NCBI GenBank assembly: GCA_018241335.1
Contig: JAFEEA010000013.1
Span: 1 to 38,290, forward strand
DNA length: 38,290 nt
Direction: 5' to 3'
Origin: Pseudomonadota bacterium
GTDB lineage: Bacteria; Pseudomonadota; Alphaproteobacteria; Caulobacterales; Caulobacteraceae
Positions 23,477-32,422 of the stretch are shown piece after piece. Each line of letters opens with the position of its first letter. Positions within the stretch are counted from its first letter, which is position 1. The notes below the pieces were generated by a model. It saw only the letters and a program-made list of their open reading frames with translations. It was not told the origin of the DNA and ran no database searches. The position numbers and the translations under genes were made by a program.

Positions 23477-25894
23477 ATGGAGATCGATCTCGGCCGTCTG
23501 CTCGACGCCTTGCCCGGCCTGGTCTGGACCGCGCGGCCAGATGGAGCCGCTGAATACATCGGTCGTCGCTGGCTCGAATTCACGGGGATGGACCACCGCG
23601 ACGCCGTCGGCCTGGGATGGCGGCGCGCCATTCATCCGGAAGACGCACCCAGGCTTCTGTCCCGCTGGGCCGAGATCATCGCCTCGGGCCGCGCGGGCGA
23701 GGTCGAGGCCCGTCTGCGTCGGCATGACGGGGTCTGGCGCTGGTTCCTCTTCCAGGCAAGCCCCCTGCCGGAGGCCTCTGGCGCGGTGCTGCGCTGGTGC
23801 GGGGTGAACACCGAGATCGAGGATCGGGTGCGCGCCGAGGCCGCCCTGAGGGACGAGGAGCGGCGCTTCGAATTCATCGTCGAGGGGCTGCCCGCGATGG
23901 TGACGTTGATGACGCCGCAGGGAGAACTCGAGAGCGGCAACCAGTACATGCTCGACTATTTCGGCCGCACGCTGGAGGAGTTGAAGGCGCGGCCTGTCGG
24001 CTTCAGCTTCCACCCGGAGGACCGCCCGCAGGTGATGTCGCGCTGGCGCCGCTCGGTCGAGACCGGCGAGCCCTACGACCATGAGGCCAGGTTGCGGCGG
24101 GGCGACGGGGTCTATCGATGGTTCCATACCCGCGGCTTCCCTTTGAGGGACGCCGAGGGCCGCATCCAGGTCTGGTATCTCCTTCAGGAAGACATCGACC
24201 AGCGGCGGCGCGCCGAGGCGTGGCTGGCGGGCGAGAAGCAGTTGCTGGAACAGGTGGCGCTGGGCCTGCCCCTGTCGACGGTGCTCGACGACCTCTCCGA
24301 TCTGGTCGAGCGTCTGGCGCCCGGGTGCTACTGCAGCATCCTCCTGGTCGACGAAGGCGGCGACCGGTTCAAGGTTGGCGCGGGCCCCAGCTTGCCGCCC
24401 CGCTACAACGCCATTCTCGACGGCAAGGCCATCGACCCGCGCTACGGCCCCTGCTCCCTGGCCGTCGTCGAGAAAGTCCCGGTCATCACCGACGATCTCG
24501 CCCGCGATCCGCGCTGGGAGGGGTCGGTCTGGCCGGGCCTGATGGCCGAATATGGCCTCGCCTCCTGCTGGTCGATGCCCATCCTCTCGGGCGCGCGGGA
24601 TGTTCTCGGGATCTTCGCCATCTATCGGCACGAGCCCGAGGGCCCCACGGCGGAGGAGCAGGAGCTCATCGACCGCTTCACCAAGATCGCCGGCATCGCC
24701 ATCGGGCGGGCCCGGGCGGACGCCGCCCTGAAGGCGGGCGAGGCCGAGCTTCGGCAGGCCTATCGACACCTCACCGAGGCCCAGAGGCTAAGCCAGACCG
24801 GCAGCTTCAGATGGGACCTGACGGCCGACACTCACGACTGGTCCGACGAGACGTACCGCATCTGGGAAGTGGACCCCGGAACGGCGATCACCACGCAGAT
24901 GCTGCTTGACGCCATCCATCCCGACGATCTGTCGGCGACGGAGGCGGTTGTCTCCCGCGCCGCCCAGGGCGAGGACTTCGAACAAGTCTTCCGCATCGTG
25001 ACCGCCGGCGGGGCGATGAAGCATGTCCACGCCGTCGGTCATCTCACCGAGCCGGCGGCGGGACGGCCCGTGTTCTTCGGCGCCATCCAGGACGTCACCG
25101 AGCGCAAGACCGCCGAGGAAGCGCTCAACCGCGCCAGCGCGGAACTGGCCCATGTGGCGCGGGTGACGGCGCTGGGCGCGCTGACCGCCTCCATCGCCCA
25201 CGAGGTCAACCAGCCGCTGGCGGGCATCATCACCAACGCCAGCACGTGCCTGCGCATGCTGGCGGCCGATCCGCCGAATCTCGACGGAGCTCGTGCGACG
25301 GCCCAGCGCACCATCCGTGACGGCAATCGGGCCTCTGAAGTGATCCAGCGCCTGCGCGCCCTCTTCGCGCGCCGGGCGCCGGCCATGGAGCCGATGGACC
25401 TGAACGCCGCCGCCCGAGAGGTGCTTGCCCTGTCGTCGGGCGACCTGCAGCGGCGACGGGTCATCGTCCGCGTCGACTTCGCCGACGACCTGCCGCCGAT
25501 CCGGGGCGATCGCGTCCAGCTTCAGCAGGTGATCCTGAACCTGATCCTGAACGCGGCCGACGCCATGGCGACCGTCGAAGACCGCCCCCGCGATCTGTGG
25601 ATATCCACGGCTCGGGCTGAGCCCGATCTTGTTGCGCTGAGCGTGCGGGACGTGGGCGCGGGGATCGCGCCGGAGGCTGTCGGCCGTCTGTTCGACGCCT
25701 TCTACACCACCAAGGCGGACGGCATGGGCATCGGCCTGTCGATCAGCCGTTCGATCGTCCAGGCGCACGAGGGCCGCATCTGGGCGGCGCCCAACGATGG
25801 CCCGGGGATGACTTTCTCGTTCGCCGTCCCCAGCGGGCTCGAACCCGCCGAGGCGGCGCCGGGGCCGCCTAACTCAGTGCCAAGGGAAGCGTAG
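23477..25894 (+). CDS. Soluble PAS-PAS-GAF-PAS sensor histidine kinase
   Basis: Protein of 805 aa with no signal peptide or membrane segment, so the sensor is cytoplasmic. Order: PAS with PAC (1-120, DALPGLVWTARPDGAAEYIG), PAS with PAC (about 125-250), GAF (about 255-415, YCSILLVDEGGDRFKVGAGPSLP), a third PAS-like region (about 430-550), and a HisKA/HATPase core. The phosphorylated His is in ASIAHEVNQPLAGIITNAS (H575), the N box is NLILNAADAM, then DVGAGI and FYTTKADGMGIGLSISRSIV. The HEVNQPLA type is that of FixL/TodS-like kinases. The stop is immediately followed by the receiver-protein start. No haem-binding His or other ligand was identified, so the signal is unknown. Confidence 0.9.
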   Translation: MEIDLGRLLDALPGLVWTARPDGAAEYIGRRWLEFTGMDHRDAVGLGWRRAIHPEDAPRLLSRWAEIIASGRAGEVEARLRRHDGVWRWFLFQASPLPEASGAVLRWCGVNTEIEDRVRAEAALRDEERRFEFIVEGLPAMVTLMTPQGELESGNQYMLDYFGRTLEELKARPVGFSFHPEDRPQVMSRWRRSVETGEPYDHEARLRRGDGVYRWFHTRGFPLRDAEGRIQVWYLLQEDIDQRRRAEAWLAGEKQLLEQVALGLPLSTVLDDLSDLVERLAPGCYCSILLVDEGGDRFKVGAGPSLPPRYNAILDGKAIDPRYGPCSLAVVEKVPVITDDLARDPRWEGSVWPGLMAEYGLASCWSMPILSGARDVLGIFAIYRHEPEGPTAEEQELIDRFTKIAGIAIGRARADAALKAGEAELRQAYRHLTEAQRLSQTGSFRWDLTADTHDWSDETYRIWEVDPGTAITTQMLLDAIHPDDLSATEAVVSRAAQGEDFEQVFRIVTAGGAMKHVHAVGHLTEPAAGRPVFFGAIQDVTERKTAEEALNRASAELAHVARVTALGALTASIAHEVNQPLAGIITNASTCLRMLAADPPNLDGARATAQRTIRDGNRASEVIQRLRALFARRAPAMEPMDLNAAAREVLALSSGDLQRRRVIVRVDFADDLPPIRGDRVQLQQVILNLILNAADAMATVEDRPRDLWISTARAEPDLVALSVRDVGAGIAPEAVGRLFDAFYTTKADGMGIGLSISRSIVQAHEGRIWAAPNDGPGMTFSFAVPSGLEPAEAAPGPPNSVPREA

Positions 25895-26266
25895 ATGCAG
25901 AGGCGCAGGCTCGTGTCGGTGGTGGACGACGACCAGTCCGTGCGCGAGTCGTTGCCTGATCTGCTGCGGTCGTTCGGCCTGGAGGTGCGGCCCTTCGCCT
26001 CCGCCGAGGAGTTCCTGGCCTCGGAGACCCTGGGACAGACCGGATGCCTCGTCCTCGATGTGGCCATGCCCGGCATGTCCGGCCTCGAACTTCAGCTGGA
26101 GCTCGGACGTCGGCGGCACGACATCCCCATCGTCTTCATCACCGCCCATTCCATCGAGCGCGTCCGCCCTCGCGTGCTGGAGCGCGGCGCTGTCGCCTGC
26201 CTGTTCAAACCCTTCAGTGAGAAGGGGATTCTCGAAGCGGTCAGCGCGGCGCTGGGAACGGCCTGA
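25895..26266 (+). CDS. Single-domain response regulator (receiver only)
   Basis: Protein of 123 aa made of one receiver domain: acidic pocket VVDDDQ (residues 11-13), phospho-acceptor LVLDVAMPG (Asp55), Thr in FITAH (83) and Lys105 in LFKPF. There is no output domain. The ATG follows directly on the kinase stop codon (TAG ATG), so the two are co-transcribed. It may compete with the FixJ-type regulator for phosphate or act as a relay or phosphate sink, as receiver-only proteins often do. Confidence 0.9.
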   Translation: MQRRRLVSVVDDDQSVRESLPDLLRSFGLEVRPFASAEEFLASETLGQTGCLVLDVAMPGMSGLELQLELGRRRHDIPIVFITAHSIERVRPRVLERGAVACLFKPFSEKGILEAVSAALGTA

Positions 26267-26336
26267 GTTTCCGGTGCAATCCTGCATCGGTGGAGCTAAA
26301 CTGAAGCGCGAGCATCCCCAAAAGAGATGGCCGGCC

Positions 26337-26981
26337 ATGGCCGAGGCGTCCCCCGCCACTTTCCCCCCGACCGTCTTCGTCGTCGACGACGACGTCTCCG
26401 TGCGCGAGTCCCTGGAAGCCCTGATCCAGGCGTCGGGCTGGCGCGCCCTGACCTTCGACACCGCGCGCGCCTTCCTGGCCTTTCCGCCGCCGCCGGGGCC
26501 GAGCTGCCTGGTCCTCGACGTCGGGCTTCCGGACCTCAACGGGCTGGACCTCCAGGCGATGATCGCGGCCGATCGGAGCGAAATGCCGATCCTGTTCATC
26601 ACCGGCTACGGCGATGTGCCGATGACCGTACGGGCCATGAAGGCCGGGGCCGTGGAGTTCCTGACCAAGCCGTTCGGCGAGGCGGTGCTGCTGGACGCCA
26701 TAGAGTCGGCCCTCGAACGCAGTCGCTCAGCCGTCGGGGAAAAGGCCGCCCTGCGCACGCTCGATGACCGCTATGCGACCCTCAGCCGGCGCGAACGCGA
26801 GGTCATGGCCCTGGTGGTCACTGGCCTTCTCAACAAGCAGGTGGCCGGCGAACTCGGCATCAGCGAGATCACGGTGAAGGCGCACCGCGGCAGAGTCATG
26901 GAAAAGATGCAGGTCCGCTCCCTCGCCGACCTGGTCAAGGTCAGCCAGAAGATCGCCGCCGCCCCGCCGGGAAACGCCTGA
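26337..26981 (+). CDS. FixJ-type response regulator (receiver plus LuxR HTH)
   Basis: Protein of 214 aa. The receiver has VVDDDVSVRESL (D17-D19), LVLDVGLPDLNG (Asp61), FITGYGDVPMTVRAMKAGAVEFLTKPF, and the output is a LuxR-type helix-turn-helix (LSRREREVMALVVTGLLNKQVAGELGISEITVKAHRGRVMEKM). The wording is typical of the FixJ/TodT/StyR group, pairing with kinases such as the one upstream. I chose ATG 26337; the frame is open further upstream but that part overlaps the receiver gene. The nearby shared promoter boxes are candidate targets of this regulator. Confidence 0.9.
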   Translation: MAEASPATFPPTVFVVDDDVSVRESLEALIQASGWRALTFDTARAFLAFPPPPGPSCLVLDVGLPDLNGLDLQAMIAADRSEMPILFITGYGDVPMTVRAMKAGAVEFLTKPFGEAVLLDAIESALERSRSAVGEKAALRTLDDRYATLSRREREVMALVVTGLLNKQVAGELGISEITVKAHRGRVMEKMQVRSLADLVKVSQKIAAAPPGNA

Positions 26982-27122
26982 GCCCTCGCCGGACGGCCGA
27001 CCGTCGCGGGGCGCGCCGACCAACACCTTCGTCCACTAGATCGCCGCGCGCCAAGACGGTTGGATCGCCGCCGGTCGCCGCGCGCGCCGCACGTTCGCCC
27101 CTCGGGCCCAGGAGTACACGTC

Positions 27123-28181
27123 ATGAGCCGTCCCGACGTCATCGACCGACCTCGCCGCCGCCTGGTCGGCGCCGCCGCCCTGACCTTCGCTGCCGCTCCC
27201 TTCGCCGCCGCCGGAAAAGCCTTCGCCCAGGCCGCCGCCGACGATCGGACCCTGACGCCCGCGCCTGTCGATCACATCGCCTTCGCTTCGCTGCGGCAGG
27301 CGGACGCCGGCCCGCTCAACATCGCCTACGCCGAGGCCGGCCCGGCGGACGGGCCGGCCGTGATCCTGCTGCACGGCTGGCCCTATGACATCCACAGCTA
27401 CGTCGACGTCGCGCCCATGCTGGCCGGCCAGGGATTTCGGGTGATCGTTCCTTATCTGCGGGGGTTCGGTCCCACGCGCTTTCTCTCCGCCGAGACCGTT
27501 CGCAACGGCCAGCAGTCGGCCATCGCGCTCGACATCATCAACCTGATGGACGCCCTCGGGATCCACCGGGCGGTGGTCGCCGGCTACGACTGGGGCGCGC
27601 GCACCGCCGACATTCTGGCCGCCCTCTGGCCCGAGCGGTGCCGGGCGCTGGTCTCGGTGAGCGGCTATCTGGTCGTCAACCTCGAGGCCAACAAGCAGCC
27701 CCTGTCGCCGCAGGCGGAACTGGGCTGGTGGTACCAGTACTACTTCGCCACCGAGCGCGGCCGCCTGGGGTACGAGCGCAACCGTCGCGACTTCGCTCGC
27801 CTGATCTGGAGGATCGCCTCGCCCAACTGGGCCTTCGACGACGCCACCTTCGAACGCACCGCGCCGGCGTTCGACAATCCCGACCACGTGGCGATCGTTA
27901 TCCACAACTATCGTTGGCGACAGAGCCTGGCGGACGGAGAGCGCGCCTATGACGCCCTCGAAGCCCGGCTCCAGGCCTCGCCGGCCATCGCCACGCCGAC
28001 CCTCACCATCGGCAGCGACTTCGACGGCGCCGCGGCGGATGGCGCGCCCTACGCCAGGCGCTTCACCGGACCTTATGCGCACTGGCGCCTGCGCGGCATC
28101 GGCCACAACGTGCCGCAGGAAGCCCCGCGCGCCTTCGCCGACGCCGTCGTCGCGGCGGCCGCGCTGGCGCCCAAGGCCTGA
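27123..28181 (+). CDS. Tat-exported alpha/beta hydrolase (epoxide-hydrolase/haloalkane-dehalogenase-like)
   Basis: Protein of 352 aa. The N-terminus has a basic RPRRRLVGAAAL stretch and a signal region ending near AFAQA, compatible with Tat export. The hydrolase core shows ILLHGWPYDIHSY, nucleophile VVAGYDWGARTAD (Asp156) and a C-terminal GIGHNVPQEAP with the catalytic His. An Asp nucleophile suggests epoxide hydrolase or dehalogenase-like chemistry. It lies 141 bp after the FixJ-type regulator on the same strand and converges with atzF. With the gene at 21819-23138 it makes a pair of exported hydrolases around the two-component system. Confidence 0.87.
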   Translation: MSRPDVIDRPRRRLVGAAALTFAAAPFAAAGKAFAQAAADDRTLTPAPVDHIAFASLRQADAGPLNIAYAEAGPADGPAVILLHGWPYDIHSYVDVAPMLAGQGFRVIVPYLRGFGPTRFLSAETVRNGQQSAIALDIINLMDALGIHRAVVAGYDWGARTADILAALWPERCRALVSVSGYLVVNLEANKQPLSPQAELGWWYQYYFATERGRLGYERNRRDFARLIWRIASPNWAFDDATFERTAPAFDNPDHVAIVIHNYRWRQSLADGERAYDALEARLQASPAIATPTLTIGSDFDGAAADGAPYARRFTGPYAHWRLRGIGHNVPQEAPRAFADAVVAAAALAPKA

Positions 28182-28187
28182 CGCGCC

Positions 28188-29972
28188 TCAGAGGCTGGCG
28201 ATATAGGCGCGCCAGCCGCCCAGGCGGGTGATGTCCTCCGCGCCGTCCAGCGCTCGCGGCTCGGCCACGAAGCCCTTGACCAGCGAGCCGTCGTCCAGTG
28301 TCACCGTGCCGATGGCCAGCGGCGGCGGCACCTCGGCCACGAAGCTGCCGAAGGCGGCGACGTCCAGGTCGTAGACCTCCACCTCGATGGCCGCCCCGCC
28401 GTCGCCCACATGGACCAGGGCCGGCTTGGGCGGGGTCGAATTGGCCATGGCGTAGAGCTTGTAGGCCGGCGCGGTCTGGCAACGCCGCACCAGGCGCGCG
28501 TCGCGCGAGGTCAGCTGCCAGTGCAGCGGCATGGCGGCCAGATGGGCGCCCACCACGGCCAGGCGGATGCGCGTCTCGACGCCGGCGGTGTCCAGGGGCG
28601 GGGTCTGCGGCATGGGGGCGATCTCCTCGTAGCGGCGGGCCAGGGCGAGCAGCGCCCCGTCGGCCCAGGCGGGACCGATCAGGGTGACGCCAAAGCCCGT
28701 GGCGTTGTCGCGGAAGCCGGCGGGCACGGCGATCGCGCTCATGTCCAGCAGGTTGACGAAATTCGTGTAGAGGCCGAGGCCGGCGTTCAGGGCCAGGGGC
28801 TCGGCCTTCACCTCGGCGATGCGGTAGGTGGTGGCGCAGGTAGGCAGCAACAGCACCTCGACCGCCTCCCAAAGCTCCTCGGCCTGGCGGGCCAGGGCGC
28901 GCAGGGCGTACTCGGCGCGGAAGGCTTCGACGGCGGTCTGGGCCAGCCCACCCTGCAGGATCGCCCGCACCGTCGGCTCGATGACCGCGGGCCTTTCGCG
29001 CAGCAGCGTCTCCACCGCGGCCGTGCGCTCGGCCACCCAGGGGCCCTGGTAGAGCAGGTCGGCGGCGGCGCGCAGGGGGGCGATGTCCACCTCGACCGGA
29101 GTCCCGCCAGCCGCCTGCAGGCGACGGATCGCCGCCGCGAACAGGCCCGGGGACTGCAGGTCACCCAGCCAGTTGAGCTGGTCCTCGCGCGGTACGCCGA
29201 ACCGGAAGCTCGGACCGAACGGCGCCGGCGGCGCGGCCGGCGCGCGGCGGGAATAGGGATCATCCGCGTCGAAGCCGGCGATGATCTTGTCAACCGTTTC
29301 GGCCTCGGCGGCCGTGCCGGCGAAGACGGTGATGCAGTCCAGGGTGCGGCAGGCGGGCACGAGGCCCCGGGTGCTCCAGCGGCCCTTGCTGGGCTTGAAC
29401 CCGACCAGGTGGTTCAAGGCCGCCGGCACGCGGCCGGACCCGGCTGTGTCGGTGCCCAGGGCGAAGGCCGCCAGCCCCGCCGCAACCGCTACCGCCGAGC
29501 CGGACGAAGAGCCGCCGGAAACAAAGTCGCGATTATAGACCGAGCCGCAGGCCCCAAAGGGACTGCGCGCGCCCACCAGGCCGGTGGCGAACTGGTCGAG
29601 ATTGGTCTTGCCCAGCAGGATCGCGCCCGCGTCGAGCAGCCGTTGCACGACCGGCGCGGTCTCGACGGGCGCATAGGCGAAGGCGGGGCAGGCGGCGGTG
29701 GTGGGCAGGCCCGCCACGTCGATGTTGTCCTTGACCGCGAAGGGAACGCCCGCCAGCGCCAGGCGCTCTCCGGCGGCGATCCGGGCATCCACGGCGCGGG
29801 CGGCGGCCAGCACGGCCTCGGGCGCCGCGCGGGTGATCCAGACGGCCGGCTGGATCGCCTCATAGGCCGCCACGCGCGCCAGCGCCTCACGCGCCACGGC
29901 CTCGGCGGATCGGCGACCGCCGTTCACGGCGTCGGCGATGGCGGAGAGGTTGAGGCGGTCGAAGTCGGTCAT
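28188..29972 (-). CDS. atzF: Allophanate hydrolase (amidase-signature enzyme)
   Basis: Protein of 594 aa. The N-terminal amidase domain has the Ser-Ser-Lys triad: Lys81 in FAVKDNID, the Ser cluster in VSGGSSSGSAVAVAAG and nucleophile Ser179 in GTDTAGSGRVPAA. The C-terminal domain of about 120 residues (VVGAHLAAMPLHWQLTSRDARLVRR to GGWRAYIASL) is specific to allophanate hydrolases, which split allophanate to ammonia and CO2. The usual partner, urea carboxylase, is not in the window. It lies downstream of a TonB-dependent receptor, separated by a terminator-like hairpin, and near an AtzA/TrzN-like amidohydrolase gene. A role in using a nitrogen heterocycle or urea is possible. Confidence 0.93.
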   Translation of the reverse strand: MTDFDRLNLSAIADAVNGGRRSAEAVAREALARVAAYEAIQPAVWITRAAPEAVLAAARAVDARIAAGERLALAGVPFAVKDNIDVAGLPTTAACPAFAYAPVETAPVVQRLLDAGAILLGKTNLDQFATGLVGARSPFGACGSVYNRDFVSGGSSSGSAVAVAAGLAAFALGTDTAGSGRVPAALNHLVGFKPSKGRWSTRGLVPACRTLDCITVFAGTAAEAETVDKIIAGFDADDPYSRRAPAAPPAPFGPSFRFGVPREDQLNWLGDLQSPGLFAAAIRRLQAAGGTPVEVDIAPLRAAADLLYQGPWVAERTAAVETLLRERPAVIEPTVRAILQGGLAQTAVEAFRAEYALRALARQAEELWEAVEVLLLPTCATTYRIAEVKAEPLALNAGLGLYTNFVNLLDMSAIAVPAGFRDNATGFGVTLIGPAWADGALLALARRYEEIAPMPQTPPLDTAGVETRIRLAVVGAHLAAMPLHWQLTSRDARLVRRCQTAPAYKLYAMANSTPPKPALVHVGDGGAAIEVEVYDLDVAAFGSFVAEVPPPLAIGTVTLDDGSLVKGFVAEPRALDGAEDITRLGGWRAYIASL

Positions 29973-30003
29973 CCGGGCCCCGGGCTGGGTCTCAAAACGT
30001 AAA

Positions 30004-30035
30004 CGGACCCGGCGCCGGGAGGGGCGCCGGGTCCG
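30004..30035 (-). terminator. Rho-independent terminator after the TonB-dependent receptor
   Basis: Inverted repeat with arms CGGACCCGGCGCC (30004-30016) and GGCGCCGGGTCCG (30023-30035), a 13-bp perfect stem with a 6-nt loop. On the minus strand it is followed by TTTACGTTTT. It begins 42 nt after the receiver gene end at 30077 in the direction of transcription and lies just upstream of atzF, so it should separate the two genes. Confidence 0.8.
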
Positions 30036-30076
30036 CGATCAGGCCGCCATACGCACGCGGCGGCCGTCAACTCGGG

Positions 30077-32422
30077 TCACCAGGTGTAGGCGACGGTGCC
30101 GATCACCTGGCGCGGCGGAATGTACTGGTCGCTGGTCTGGAACACGCCGTAGGGGTCGGTGTAGCGCGAGTTGATCCCGGCCTTGTCCCCGACGTTGGTG
30201 ACGGCCAGCGACAGCTTCACGTGGTCGTTCCCCTTCGGGACGTATTCGAAGTTCAGATTGACGACGGTGTAGGCAGGCACCCGGTCCAGTCCCGGCTCGT
30301 TGAAGAACCGCGCCCATTCCTTGCCGCGGTAGACCAGTTCGGCCCGCGGCGTGAAGTCGCCGCCGAACATGTCGAACCGGTACGAGGCCGAAATCGAGCC
30401 GGAGACATTCGGCATGGCCGGCGCCTCGTGGCCCTTGAGGTCCTGGGCGGCCGCGACGACCGCGGCCCAGCAGGTCAGGTTCGACGCGGACGGCGTCGGG
30501 TAGTTGGGGTAGGCGGCGTAGAAGGCGCAGGGGCCAGAGAAGCCGCCGGTGAAGTTCGGCCCTTCCAGCGCGTCGGCGATGGTGGAGTCGATCGACTTGT
30601 AGTGGCTCGACACCGTGCCCTTTTCGAGAGCCAGGCTGGCGTCGACGTGCAGCCGCCCGTTCGCGCCCACGTAGGAGGCTTCGAGCTCGGCGCCGTAGTC
30701 GTGCACTTCCGGGATATTGGCGATGCCGCCGTCGAACGGCACCGGATCGGTCTCAATGTACTGGAAGTTCTTGTGGATATAGTAGAACGCGGTCGCGTTC
30801 AGCCGCAGGGAGTGGTCGAAGAAAGTGTTCTTCGAGCCGATCTCGAAGGCGGTGTTGGTCTCCGGCTTGAACACCGCCGGAATGACCTGCTGACCGTAGC
30901 TGCCGTTGACGCCGCCCGGCTTGTAGCCCTTCGAGACGCTGCCGTAGACCATGCTGGTCGGCGTCACGTCGTACTCCAGCACGCCGCGCCAGGTCGGCAC
31001 CACGTCCCAGGACTTGTTGGTGACGGTGCTGGTGCCGAAGGCCGAGAAGTTGAAGCTCGGGTCCTTGTTGTAGTCGGCGTTGATGCGCACGCCCGCGGTC
31101 AGGCGCAGGGCGTCGCTGAAGTGATAGGTGCCCTGGGCGAAGCCGGCGTAGGACTGGTGCACGGCGTGCGAGTCGTTGCCGTAGCTCAGGTTGCCGGGCT
31201 GAACGGTCTCGATGTTGGCCGGGATCGTCAGGACGGGCGGCGGCCCGAAGCCGCCGTACTCGACCACGAACTGGTGGCTGCGCTGGTTCAGGTAAAAGCC
31301 GCCGACCACCCAGTCGAACTTGCCGCCGGGCTTGGAGACCAGGTCGATTTCCTGGGTGAAGTTGCCGACCCAGGTGTTCCAGGCGGCGATGTGGTCATAG
31401 CGGCCGAGGATCGCAAAGGTCGAACGGTCGCCGTCCTCCTGCTGCACGTGGTCGAGCACCTGGTAGGCGGTGACCGAGCGCACCTGGAACCACGGCAGGT
31501 CCCACTGGGCGTTCACATGGTACAGCTGGGTGTTCAGCTTGAAGTGGCCCGCGTAGTCCTGCGACACAGCCCGCGGATCGGGGTTGGGGTCGAGGATGTT
31601 CTTCTGGGCGTCGCCGGCCTGGTTCGAATGGTACCATTGGCCGGTGAAGGTCACCTGGAAGGTGTCGGTCGGCTTCCACAGCAGGGCCGCCTTGCCGCTG
31701 AAATCGTGCGCCGCGTCCAGGTAGAAGCCCGGGATCGCCACGTCACGGGTGAAGCCGGAACGGTCGAACTTCTGGATCGACAGGCGCGCGGCGAACTGGT
31801 CGCCCAGAGGGATGTTCATCTCCGCCCGCTCGCGCAGCAGGCCGTAGGTCCCGGCGCTGAAGTCGCCGGCGGCGTCGAACGTGTGCAGCTTCGGCTGCTT
31901 GCTGTTCAGGATGATCGCCCCGCCGATCGAGCTCTGGCCATAGAGGGCGCCCTGCGGCCCGCGCAGGATTTCGATGTGGTCGACGTCGAACAGCGACTGG
32001 TCCAGCGACACGGTGTTGGCGATGTAGACGCCGTCCATGAAGAACGACACGCCGGGCGTGGTGGTCAGCGAGTTCTCCGGCGTGGCTGACCCGACGCCAC
32101 GGATGGTGACGAGGTTCTCGAAGCCCGACGCCTTGGTGATTTCCAGGCTGGGCACCACGGCGTTGAGGCCGGCGATATTCATGGTCGCCGACTTGTCCAG
32201 CGCCGAGCCGGACACCGCGGTCACCGCCAGGGCGGACTTCTGGATGTCGACGCTGCGGCGCTCGGCGGTGACGACGATCTGCCCCACCGTGGTGTCGGCG
32301 TCGGCCGCCGTTGCGGCGGCCGCCTCGGCGGCGTGGCTCAGGCCCGGAAGGGCCAGGCCCAGGGCGGCGAAATAGGTCGATGCGATCAGCTTATGTCGCA
32401 GGCGTTGCTTCGAAGTCCTCAT
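30077..32422 (-). CDS. TonB-dependent outer-membrane receptor
   Basis: Protein of 781 aa from ATG 32422. A Sec signal (about residues 1-31, ending SHAAEA) is followed by a TonB-box-like segment (VGQIVVTAERR), a plug domain (ALAVTAVSGSALD, VTIRGVG, VDHIEILRGPQGALYGQSSIGGAIIL) and a long beta-barrel ending in aromatic VIGTVAYTW. It resembles the sphingomonad/Caulobacter receptors for small organic substrates rather than classical siderophore receptors, but the ligand cannot be read. The start replaces an open extension to 32542 that lacks a signal. A palindromic operator like that of the neighbouring MFS operon lies upstream, so both are probably controlled by one regulator. Confidence 0.93.
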   Translation of the reverse strand: MRTSKQRLRHKLIASTYFAALGLALPGLSHAAEAAAATAADADTTVGQIVVTAERRSVDIQKSALAVTAVSGSALDKSATMNIAGLNAVVPSLEITKASGFENLVTIRGVGSATPENSLTTTPGVSFFMDGVYIANTVSLDQSLFDVDHIEILRGPQGALYGQSSIGGAIILNSKQPKLHTFDAAGDFSAGTYGLLRERAEMNIPLGDQFAARLSIQKFDRSGFTRDVAIPGFYLDAAHDFSGKAALLWKPTDTFQVTFTGQWYHSNQAGDAQKNILDPNPDPRAVSQDYAGHFKLNTQLYHVNAQWDLPWFQVRSVTAYQVLDHVQQEDGDRSTFAILGRYDHIAAWNTWVGNFTQEIDLVSKPGGKFDWVVGGFYLNQRSHQFVVEYGGFGPPPVLTIPANIETVQPGNLSYGNDSHAVHQSYAGFAQGTYHFSDALRLTAGVRINADYNKDPSFNFSAFGTSTVTNKSWDVVPTWRGVLEYDVTPTSMVYGSVSKGYKPGGVNGSYGQQVIPAVFKPETNTAFEIGSKNTFFDHSLRLNATAFYYIHKNFQYIETDPVPFDGGIANIPEVHDYGAELEASYVGANGRLHVDASLALEKGTVSSHYKSIDSTIADALEGPNFTGGFSGPCAFYAAYPNYPTPSASNLTCWAAVVAAAQDLKGHEAPAMPNVSGSISASYRFDMFGGDFTPRAELVYRGKEWARFFNEPGLDRVPAYTVVNLNFEYVPKGNDHVKLSLAVTNVGDKAGINSRYTDPYGVFQTSDQYIPPRQVIGTVAYTW

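Noticed and set aside
28410-30002. Plus-strand open frame (530 codons) antisense to atzF
   Set aside because: Shadow of the high-GC third-position bias in atzF; it runs through the terminator hairpin and has no recognisable domain.
30221-32089. Long plus-strand open frame (622 codons) antisense to the TonB receptor
   Set aside because: No ribosome binding site, composition rich in Val/Arg/Gly/Asp/His as expected from the mirror of a GC-rich gene, and no protein motif. The opposite strand encodes a clear receptor.
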